Positions 13,301 through 25,300 of a stretch of DNA of 64,000 nt are shown piece after piece. This DNA is from Bolinopsis microptera (Eukaryota > Ctenophora > Tentaculata > Lobata > Bolinopsidae), in assembly GCF_026151205.1 (NCBI RefSeq), contig NC_087078.1, positions 2,605,675-2,669,674 on the forward strand. The letters are read 5' to 3'. The position numbers were made by a program, and so were the translations under genes. The notes below the pieces were generated by a model, which worked only from the letters and a program-made list of their open reading frames with translations, made no database searches and had not been told where the DNA came from. Position 1 is the first letter of the stretch. Each line of letters starts with the position of its first letter.

Positions 13301-16300
13301 GGATTTTCACCTAAGTGCGTGAAGAAGATTTCTGTTCTGAAAATGTCTTTAATCGCTGTGACCGGCATCAAAGGAAGAAAAGAGTGTAGTAGATTTAAGA
13401 TATTTATAAATATGGACAATATGACGATTGTCCTCTTTTTAATATCAACCAATATGCCCTGGCAGGACAGGAACCTTGTGATACTCATACAAGCTATAAA
13501 CATGAGTGAGCCATGAGATGAGAAGGAAAACAGGACCCCCAGGCAAGAACAGTATGGACTGGCTCTCCAAATTTTTTCAATTTGGCAGTAGTCACCCTCG
13601 AACTTAAGGACTAAAGTGGCAAGCACTATGCAACACGAATAGACTCCCGTAAGGGTATCATGAAAGAAAACATGAATCAAAAACACTTTGTCGATCTCTT
13701 TGACTTTTGATTTACATGCCATAGTGGAGCATTTGTAGCCTTCTCTAATATTTAGGAAGATGGTCACGGTTCCTATGATGATTGCAGTAGCAAAGACTAG
13801 ATTAGATTTTACAAGGAATTCAGAAGAAGACAACCCACCAGTCTGGCAGGTTCCACATTCGTCAGTTCCATTGGCGCAATCCTTCACGTTATCACAGACT
13901 TTATCCTCTTCTATCGACTCAGTCGTCAGGTTAGGACTGCAATAAAATCTTCCTGGACATCCAATTTCGTCTGCATGGTTGCCGCAATTAATCTCTCCGT
14001 CACAGAGTTTGCGCAGGAAATAGCTTTCTGTCCAATCCTCCGTGTCGCAAATGAATTCATAGGGATGAGGGTATCCCATAACGATGTGGCTACAGAACCT
14101 CTCCCAACCGTTCTTGACCTGACTGCAGTTGACTCGACAATACTCTGCAAGATCTGTTAATGCGATGTCAGTTGAAGTGTCCAAATTGTAAAAAGCGTCT
14201 TCCAAACAGGAATCAATAGGGTTCAACACGTCCCAATAATCTTCGGGATCTTCACATTTGTGATAACCCGTTTCAGAGGAGAAGTCAGGTGAAATTCTTC
14301 CGTCAATTTTAGCATCGCAATACTGTTCTGGTTCCAAACAAATCTTATCAGTGGTCTGTAGGGAGGAAAGAACAACGAACTCAGAACAAAAACACTCATC
14401 AGAGCCATCAGCACATTCCTGGACACTGTTACAAAGACTATCCAGTGCGATACAGCCCGAACCATCTGCACAGTAGAAAACCTCCGTCTTGTTACCATGG
14501 TCGTTACCATGACAATTACATTCATCGGTTTGGCATACCGAAACACCATCACAGATTTGTGCCGAGCTCATCAGCTTGCAAGACCAAGTCACGTTGTCAA
14601 CATCAAAACCAAGAAGTTGTGAAAAGTCTTCCATGATAAGATTCCCGTGTGTTTTAGAAAGAAAGGAATCAAAATTAAAATCACAAATAAGTTGGTCGTC
14701 ATCCTTTGAACCATCCTCGGTAATCTCTAGATATTTAGATCCCAAACGATCCCTTTTAAAGAACAGCAAGGTTTGTTCTAAACAAGTATTGTACAGATCT
14801 TCCTGGTCCGTCTCTATTTGAGGCTGACCAGCAGCGTCATCACCCAGGTGTGTTAGTTGGGTAGTTATCCTGATTCGCTGAGTATTGGCTGTGACAAATA
14901 GAAGAAAAACCTTAGCTGTTAATATTCCCACCAGCATAGCACAAATAAGATGAGCATCGCTAAAAATGAACCAAAACGCTCACGACGCTCACGATATTGC
15001 AAATTTCCATTGGTTCTTTGTTGCTCATCGATTAAAAGAAGCTTTTATAATTCAAATTGCAGCTTCTTGATAAAACATTAGGAGGCAGATGGGGGGGGGG
15101 GGGGGGGCCAATGGCATAAAATGGCATAAAATGGAGACTTTTTCTATGGAGAAAATGGAAAAACCCATGAGTAATTCTCCATTTTCACCATTTTATGCCA
15201 TGAATAATAGGCACTGCACTGATAAGTGAGACTTACATCCTCGAAAGTCGAAACAAGCTCGCACTGCAAAGGGGAGACCTGCCTTCCGAGATCGCATTAC
15301 CAGGGGGAAGCCTCGAGTCCAAATTTGTGTATCGAGGGGTAATTTTCTAAGTCAAAATTTTTCAAATTTTTTCTGAAAACCGCTTTTCTCCACGTTTCAT
15401 GCTACCCTGTTCATTATTTGCCGAAAATATTTTTTCGGTTTTTCGAAGTCCACACCTTCCCCTCGATACACAATTTTGGACTCGAGGTAATTCGATCTCG
15501 GAAGTCAGGCCTCCCATTTGCAACACGAGCTCGGAATCGGGAGCTCTGAATACGGGAGGTACGTATCGAAAATGACTCGGACCGAACATTTTCTAAGTCA
15601 ACATCTTCAAAGTTTTTCTGAAAACCACTTTTCTCCATGTTTCATGATACCCTGTTCATTATTGGCCGAAAATATCTTTTTTTTTAAATAATTTTTCTCG
15701 AAATTCTAAATTTTTCAGGTTTTCAATGGCATAAAATGGCATAAAATGGCATAAAATGGAGACTATTTCTATAGTTCTATGGAGAAAATGGAAAAACCTA
15801 TGAGTAATTCTCCATTTTCTCCATTTATGCCATTGGCCCCCCCCCCCCCCCCCCCCCCCAGGCAGATGCACCGGCGCGGTGCTGATTCTCCTTCGATATT
15901 ATATTTCAATAAGGTGTCCTTTGTTTAGTTATATAGCTCAATCTGGGGAGGGCAACCCTATCAACGCCCAATGCTCAAGATATTGTAAATTTTGTTTCTC
16001 ATCGATTAAATGAATTTATGATTCAAATTGCAGCTTCTTGCTAGAACACTAGGAGGCAGATGCACCGGTGCGGTGCTGATTCTCCTTCGATATTATATTC
16101 CAATAACGTGTCCTTTGTTTAGTCATATAGCTCAATCTGGGGGAGGGCAACCCTATCGACGCACAATGCCCATGCCCATTTGGACATAAGCTGAGGTAAA
16201 AATGGGCAATGGTGTCCTGCTAAGTTTCCTTAAAACCAAGAAAGTTCTTGGTTGTCTAACTCGATTCAAGTGGCTTCTGATTTACTTTTAAGATCATTCT

Positions 16301-19300
16301 CCTTTGTTGCTTAGTATCAAGTATGTCCCATATTCTATTATTCTAGTTACTAGTAAAACTAGCACGTGGCCTAGGCATCTACTTTTAGTGGTCCCGGACC
16401 TATGCGGCAAGGTTGTTCGAACCTAACACTACTACTGCGTAAGTAAGGGAGGGATTTCTAAAGTATTTACTTCAAAGAAGAGCTCTTGAAATTCTCTTCT
16501 TCATATCACAAATAAGACCAGAATCGCTACATCATGATATATTTAGAATGGACCAAAATGCTCTTATCTGGTGAGGTGGTGATATTGTATTTGATTGGTT
16601 GAACTGTAATACCCCTTTGTTGAGTTGTTGCTCCTCGACTATACAAAAAATATATAAGGGACAATAATTCATATTTTTGATGAGCCGACCGAAAAAGTTA
16701 AAGATGAACTTCTTTGAGAAATTCGAACAACGCATACATTGTTAATCCTTTTTAAATCCAGCTTACGTTATGCAGGATGATTCAAAAAGAATGTTGGGAT
16801 TTTAAGAAATGATAAAACAATTTATATGTAGGACAGCAATAGCAGCAAATCTGGGGAAACTTTGAAATACACCACTTTGAAGCATTTTACCACCCCTTAA
16901 AAATCACAAATTATGAATTCTAGTAATCTGAAAATTTACATAGGTCCAAAAATGTCATAGCTTCATGATAGTGCAACGAAATAAATCCCAGAACATTTTG
17001 GTGCTGAGTTAGGTGGTTAAGTAGTCGAAATATGACTGATTTGTTAGTGGACATTTTTTTGTACTTCTAACACTCAAACCCTTACTTCACTGAAGATATG
17101 AGTGTTACAGTTAAAATTGATGGTCATTATTGAACAGAAACGGTTCTTTGACACATAGTTGAAGAAAGAAATTAAAAAGGTTAATAAATGTGGTCTGTGG
17201 AGTGGTTTATATGTGTTTATGTTACAGTGTATGCGTGCGCGCGCGCGCGTACTTAACCATCTGTAGGCCAGCATATTTAGTTTATGCTTAATTTCTTTAT
17301 ATATTATGTCACCACTAGAGTGCCCAATACTTTTAGTGAAGGTGTAATGTAAAACGGTTAACCACCAACTGTGGTATATCAAAAAACCCCAAAAGTGTAT
17401 GCGTGCGCGCGCGCGCGTACTTAACCACCTGGAATGGCACAGCATTGAGATATCACCATAATTCCAAAAGCAGAGTACACCATCCAGGTGCCCAAAACTT
17501 TTGGCTATGGTCCCAATACCATAAAACCTTAGATGTGGCCATAATGTGGTTAAAACATGTTGATTTTGGACCTTCGGTCAACAGAAGCCATCACAAATTA
17601 ACCATTATTCAGCACAATCTGACCTTTTGGTGCCTTATTTTGTTTTGATATTTGATTATGAGAGATAGCTGAAGGATAATAAGTGATTTTAAAGATAATG
17701 CAACAAAATGTGTGGCCGTATGGCGGTTAAAACGACCAAAAACACTGATTTTGGTCAATTTTAGACCTTTATTAACCATGATGGACGCAACATAGGACTC
17801 AGCAATGTTTCTGGTCATATAAATGAGCAGGTAGTTATATCTAGATAATGTAGCATAGCCAGCTATAGCTTTACAAAGCTAATATGTGCTCTAAAAATGG
17901 TTAATTAGTGCAAATATAGGGTATTTTCGAGACATTTTAACCACCTTAGCTGCACATTGATCGGAATGCATGAACTTGGGGTCAATTATGCATTTGCAAA
18001 CAAATATACACTCATTTGGATAGCAAACCATTATCTGAAGTTCATATTGTGGTTAATTTTCACTTTAATAGATGCCTTGTTCAACAGCCTAGCAAGTAAT
18101 ATAGCCCTTTTAACCACTTTTATGACAACATTTCTTGAAAAATTTTATCAAGACCTTCAAATGTCCTTTGTTGACCATAAAATGTTGACTAAAATCATTA
18201 ATAATGTTTTGATTGGTGGTTAACAACAAATTTTGACATGTTAACCATCTTTTTAGCACTTTTTACGAATATTAACCACCTCAAATCAACCATACTATTA
18301 AATTGCACATTTGTGATAAAAAATTATCATCCATGCACAAATGAACAACCACCAGTTATACATCTATAATCAGAGCAATATTTATAGCTCACCGTTCATC
18401 TTCAATTTAACCACCATTAGGACCACAAAATGCCCCCCATGAGGTTTGAAAACTTTTGTGATAGTTGCACCATGATATGATCTCAATATAATGACTACTC
18501 AGTTTATAATATCATATCTCAAAATGGTGGTTAAACCTAAAACTGGTATTTTAACCACCATAGTGGCCACATATATGACCCATTAACCACAATTATTCAA
18601 CATAACCGTACTGCAGTGTTTTGTGCACCAGAAAAACATCACTCCAACATTGAGATTAACCACAATGAGCTGCAACATAATGTTGAAGTCAACATACTCA
18701 AATTGTGTGAAAAAAGTCAATGTCCACCAAGTTTCCCCAGATTTGCTGCTATTGCTGAGGAGTAAACTTTGTAATATTAGATGCAAGCTATCAATTCATA
18801 AACTGTAATAACCTCTTGACAGAGCACTTCAAGCTGTATTTTGCTGGTCCTGTTTTCATGTAGATCAATTCCGTGCACCCTTTCACATGCTGTCTTAGCA
18901 TCTGCAGCGAACCCCTTCCTGAAAAGGTTATGATTACTGTAAAGGATATTATTTCTTTCAAAGAGGAATATGGATCGTTCCAATTATATCTAATTAATTT
19001 TTGTTCGTATCTACTTGAATTTAGTTGTCCTAAGTGTGGCATATGTCAGATTTATTTGTTTAGTAATTTGACTCTTTAAATACAATTTAAATCGATCAGC
19101 CGCGCGCTGAACCAGTGTTGCACTAGGTAAAAATTGTGTATATTTTGTTCATTTTTGAGTGTAAATTAATTTATTAATTTATCACAAATTATTTTATTAT
19201 AATATAACCACTTATGTGAAATGGTTATTTTGACTTTAAATATTTGAACTAAATATGAATTGATTGTGGGTATAAAATAAAATTTGTTTTACTAAAATTT

Positions 19301-22300
19301 GTTTTACTAACAAGAAGCTGAACTAGTTACTTCTATACTACACTACCAGCAACTATAGTAACTAACTATAGTAACTAACTATAGTAACTACAGTAACTTC
19401 AGTATTTAACTATAGTAACAAACCTCTGAGCTCCGTAAGGAATGTTAGGAATTCCACCATAAAACTGGCACCGTTCCAGCTCCAGATCCTCAAGACACCC
19501 CCTAGCAACCCCCACCTCTGCAGGTAGGGATAACCCGTCCCCGTAATCCACGAAAGACATGAAGTCTAGGACTGCCACCTCCGTTTGAAGGAGCTGGCCC
19601 AGGGTCAGGGAGGAGATGCGCTCTCTGTACCGTTCTGCCTCCGTACGAGCACATTGTTTCTTCAGACTGTTAGTTCGATCACCGCTGAAATAACATACAT
19701 TTGCTCTTAGTCAAAAAATCACTGCTATTTTATTTATAGATCTTCTAGCGGCAATTTTGATTCATTTATTGACCGCTTTGACAGTAGTTTAGGTAAATTG
19801 GACAATTTTAAGTAAAAGAACACAAATGCTATTTTCTTGGAGACTTTAATTAAATGTTAACCTGTATGAAATAAATATATGGGGTTCAAACGAGTAAAAG
19901 AATACATTTTTTGCCAAAATATTCTCGTTAGGATACTCACATAGCCATGACCATAGTAATAGGAGCCTCAGTGTCCATCCTCTGACTGGAAGTCTCGTGT
20001 CTCCCGAATACATAGGGTTGCTGAGCAGATCTCGGTAGGTAGACCTCCATTGTAGAGCTATTCGATATATTAGTTGCTGTTATCTTACAAGATCTCAACT
20101 TTTGTCTGTTAGCTCTCATAATATCTTCTTTTTCTTTTTTAACTCAAAATATTATCTTCTTTTTTCTTTTTTTAACTCAAAATATTATCTTCTTTTTTCT
20201 TTTTTTAACTCAAAATATTATCTGACTTTAACTTCTGGTTCACCTTAAGCGCAGTTTTCAGATTTGAATTGGTTTTCAAATAATATAGACAATGAGATAG
20301 AAGCGGAACACAATGTCATGCTGTATAATATGAGTATCTTGATCAACTAAATACATATTATAGATTATATGATAAACATTTTGAATAAGTCTTTTTTAAT
20401 TTAAAAAAGTAGCGTTCCTTAAAAAATAAGAAAGCATAGCCGCATAATTTCAGTCCGTGAACCTGTCTAACACACTGGCTAGTACAAATCCATCCACCCC
20501 CCCCCCCCCACTTCACCCCCTTCACCCTCCCCTCTCTACCCTGATAATAACGGAAAAAATTAATATTTTAAAGGTCGACAAATTAACCACTTGCACTTTG
20601 CCGTTTTCTGACAAAGGTGAACTCAAAAATCAGAGGTTTTTGAGGGCCGGCGATTTGTTCTGATGGTTTTCAGAGACAGTTTTTGACCCAAAAAAGAAAT
20701 TTGGATAAACCAAAATCCTGAAGCAGAAAACGAATCCCTGTCAGAAAACGACAGCACCATAACACGTATTCGAAACGAATAATTTTTTCAATGCTGTATA
20801 ACAGATTTATAAATAGCTTTACACTGCCCAATAATAATTAATAATTTAAAGAATTATGAATATATTTAAAATCAGTATTAACTACAAAAAAGTAAAAGAT
20901 ACAATATAAGTATAATAAGGATAATTTAAGATAACGAACTAACCAAATCAGTCATATTATTGATGGAAAGCCTAAGTGTTTGAAAGCATACAGAGGGACC
21001 GGGGACCCCTATCAGGCTCAATTACTTATAAATCATGTATTGCCGTCATACGTTGAGAACCCTGGAAGCTTTGGTAATTGGTTTAATCAAGTATTTTAGC
21101 CAAGTATTGATATGAAATGACAAACCTATCCTCAATATCATTGGGTGTAAATAAAACTGTAATTGAGCCATTGTAAGGATTTTCCACTATATATTGTTAG
21201 TATCCGTTGGAAAATACGCTGAATAAATACAAAACCTTGTAAAACCTTATAATTTTGACTGTCAAAAGTTAGTTTTAGATATCAGGACACTTACTTGCGT
21301 TTGTTTGTTAAAGGTTGCAAACTTTGTTCTATGCTATGTCTTTGAAAATCTTTACGGCTTTGACGTTTAAGAAGGATGGCCTGTGTACTCGAGGATACGG
21401 CTGACTTTACAGGTGTCGATAACATCAGCAGAGACGCAGTAAAACAGTTAGCTCTAAAACGAGTGGAATGGAGGAACATGTCATGTTACACCGTAAAAGA
21501 AATGTGTGTGATGCAGGCCATTCCAACGACTAGGAGGAGACCTCTTCATGTAGCATGTATGTTGTGTAGTACACAGGTACTAAATGAAAGGGCCTACTAT
21601 TTGCTGTTAAGATTTTAATGTGGCTATCTGGTTTTTCAGGAAGGAAGGACGGTTATTCTCTGTTTAAATGACAGGTTTAGTCAGTTAGCACCACAAGAAA
21701 GTATATGATTTATGGATTATGGAACTTAATAAAAAGGGAACCGAGGCATATTAAAAACAAAAATATCTTTAAATACTTAGGTTTTTTACTTTTTTTTAAC
21801 ATTAAATGTTTTTAAAAATATATAATTTCCTTTAAAAAAATAAAGTTAAACAATTCCCTTTTAAAAAATTCCACGTGACCTATGCCACCTGACCTATGCC
21901 TCGATGCACCTGAGTGCATTTACCGTGCGAGAACCACCTCTTTCCCCTCGTCGACCTGTTAAATAAAAACGTTTTATTTAGAAAATTTTGAAAATGGAGC
22001 TCACTGTTGAATGTTGGGCAAACTGCAAAGCAGGATTAACTAAACCTAATCTAAACTGGAATTTAGAAATTAATCCAATATGTTAAGATTAAAATTTATT
22101 CATAATTTTTCAAACACATTTAAATAGCACGAAATTCGAGAATGGGGACATTAAACTAGATAATTTTACCTCTGGTTTTCTTCCTGTAGTTCTGGTCCAC
22201 ATCTGTTCGTGTTGTATGTCTGGTAACCCTTCGTCTCGTAACCCCTCGTCCCACCCATTCCCCTGATACATCATATTGTATTCAATCAGCTTAAAATCAG

Positions 22301-25300
22301 AGACGCTTGCAACATGAACCAGTACGGTATTTAACTTGGTGGCAATCAAAACAATGTGAGTCACTGAGTCATGCTATTTAGTGAATTTATAAATGAGATG
22401 ATGATATGAGTGACTCTTTAACAGTGACTGCTAAGCAGTCTCCAATAATAAACATTTGCTGCGGGCCCAAAGACAAAAATTATTTGTTTTTGAAGTTTTG
22501 AGACACAAGGCAAAGTTAAAAAACGTTGTGTTGCAGATTGGTTCTGTACTAGACGTGATGGCACAAATAATATGCGGCTTAGTTTTATAACGTTACTTGA
22601 CGGAACATCCTGTAACGATGAATATTTAGCATGAAATGAAATGAAATGAAATGAAATGAAATGAAATGAAATGAAATGAAATGAAATGAAATGAAATGAA
22701 ATGAAATGAAATGAAATGAGGTAATCAAATCATGTGTAAAAGTGAACAAAAGTATAGCAAAGTATAAGGCAAAGACAAAATTAAAACATCTTTTATTGTA
22801 AACGACACTAAACTAAACAGATGCAGAAACCATACAATACATGTAGGTACAATAAAGGTCAGTACAGTGACATAATCAATAAAGAAAGAAACAGATCCTA
22901 GAAAGGTAGAGATCAAGACATAAAATGGAGTGCGGTAAAAAATAAAAGCCAAGGTGTCTTGCAAAGTGAAGGTACCGTGTATAGAAAAGAATATATGATT
23001 TAAACTTTTCTTTAAAGATGGTAAATTAGCTAGATTATTACCTCTATTACGTTGAGAGCTAGAGGTAGTGTCCATAAAAGAATTCAGAGGGTTCAACCGA
23101 CGGTTGCTAACATTCGGTTCTTGGCCTAAAACTCGGTAACATGGGATATCATCCGTACTATCAGTCTCCGTTCTGAATTCAGGTGCTCTGCCAATTTGAT
23201 CTATTTCAGGTGCTCTGCCGGTTTGGTCTAATTCAGGTTCTCTGCCGGTTTGGTCTATTCCAATTGCTCTGCCGGGTTGGTCTATTTTAGGAGCTTTGCC
23301 GGTTTGGTCTATTTCAGGTGCTCTGCCGGTTTGGTCCACTTCAGGTGCTCTCACAGGAAGTCTCAGCAGTGTATGTCTGGGACCAAGGTATTGGTATATT
23401 TCAGGTGCTCTGCCAATTTGGTATATTTCAGGTGCTCTGCCGGTTTGGTCAATTCCAGGTGCTCTGCCGGTTTGGTCTATTTCACGTGCTCTGCCGGTTT
23501 GGTCTATTTCAGGTGCTCTGCCGGTTTGGTCTATTTCAGGTGCTCTCACAGGAAGTCTCAGCAGTGTATGTCCGGGACCAAGGTATTGGTATATTTCAGG
23601 TGCTCTGCCAGTTTGGTATATTTCAGGTGCTCTGCCGGTTTGGTCAATTCCAGGTGCTCTGCCGGTTTGGTCTATTTCACGTGCTCTGCCGGTTTGGTCT
23701 ATTTCAGGTGCTCTGCCGGTTTGGTCTATTTCAGGTGCTCTCACAGGAAGTCTCAGCAGTGTATGTCCGGGACCAAGGTATTGGTATATTTCAGGTGCTC
23801 TGCCAGTTTGGTATATTTCAGGTGCTCTGCCGGTTTGGTCAATTCCAGGTGCTCTGCCGGTTTGGTCTATTTCAGGTGCTCTGCCGGTTTGGTCTATTTC
23901 AGGTGCTCTGCCGGTTTGGTCTATTCCAGGTGCTCTGCTGGTTTGGTCTATTTCAGGTGCTCTGCCAGTTTGGTCTATTTCAGGTGCTCTGCCGGTTTGG
24001 TCTATTTCAGGTGCTCTGCCGGTTTGGTCTATTCCAGGTGCTCTCACAGGAAGTCTCAGCAGTGTATGTCCGGGACCAAGGTATTGGTAAGGTGGTTTGT
24101 TGTTACCTGGAAGACAGAATAATTATTAAACGCTCAAAACCTTATTCGATATTCACAACATTTACCTTTAGAAATCAGTTAATATAAAGGTAAGGGTTTA
24201 ATAATAATGCTGCAAATTATAACTATAAATATCTGTCAGCTTACATGTAGCGGGATCTTGCGGGAGTGAGCTGCTGAAAATCAAGAAAAAGTAAGAAGGG
24301 GTTATTGATGAACTGTCCAATGCTTTGGGTATGATAGACTTTCTACCACCCGTATCTATATGTAGGTATGTAGCGTACAGATCTTTTAAACGATAATATT
24401 TACCATATTCTTTACGTCTGCAAAATTTACAAAATTTTAATGAAATTTTATATTGCCATCTTGTATCTATTAATATTTTAAATTCACTAAAGTAACTGAT
24501 TGGCTAATTAATATCAATATCAAGAGATGGAGGACATAATCATACTATTTATGCTTACACTGAGCTGCTGGACAGATTCGGTTGGAAGCAGTTAAAGTGT
24601 TTCATCATCGTAGTCACACGTAGGCACCATTCTGGCAACAGTGCGGCTGCCATGTTTTTAAACATATTCTGGCCCTCACTATAAATATAATTTACTTAGA
24701 CTGAGAATGATATATGTCATATCAATCATTGGAGGATCTTCTTGAGATAAAAAGCTCAAACAATGAGGTGAAGATCTTTGAAATTTTGAAAAGACGACAT
24801 GAGGTCATGTAAATATTTAGTAACTCAGATAAAGATTCGGTATTTTCGGGAAATAGAGAAAATCGGAAATTGAATAGACATATTGAATATATTGTATGAT
24901 CGATAAAATCTTCAAATGCCTCGGTATCAAGTCGCTGACAGGAAGTCTCAATTAGCTACTGTTATTTAGGAAAATTATCGGCTGAGTGTGACATTTTGGA
25001 AGTTAATCAAAAACCCTCAGATTGTGAGAACTGGGATAGCTATAACATTAACAGCGAGCTGTTTGAAGCCAATACCCAAAGTGCCACATTCATCATTGGG
25101 ATTTGGAGAAAAAGTGACTTAGTCTTAGCTGCAACTGTTTATCTAAAGGCAGTGTGTGACCGGGAAAGTGGTTGAGTTAGAGACAGAGATTTGTTGGAAT
25201 TTTTATTAACCGAGATCAGAATAGTAAAGTATCAGAGTGAGACTTGATCCCGGCCATACACGTGATGCCCTTATATGGTCACTGTGTGATCCCGGCCAAA

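Noticed and set aside
19937-20119. Independent start of a separate gene at the Met at 20119
   Set aside because: Possible, but an acceptor at 20077 joins in phase with the exon ending at 22170, and the HMG box would otherwise be missing; kept as the alternative model.
21376-21618. 80-codon plus-strand frame starting MACVLEDTADF
   Set aside because: No recognisable domain, lies in a MAEL-B intron, and both strands are open over part of it.
23250-24187. Three long plus-strand open frames (about 260-290 codons)
   Set aside because: They are shadows of the 27-bp minisatellite in MAEL-B exon 9; unit length is a multiple of three so all frames stay open.
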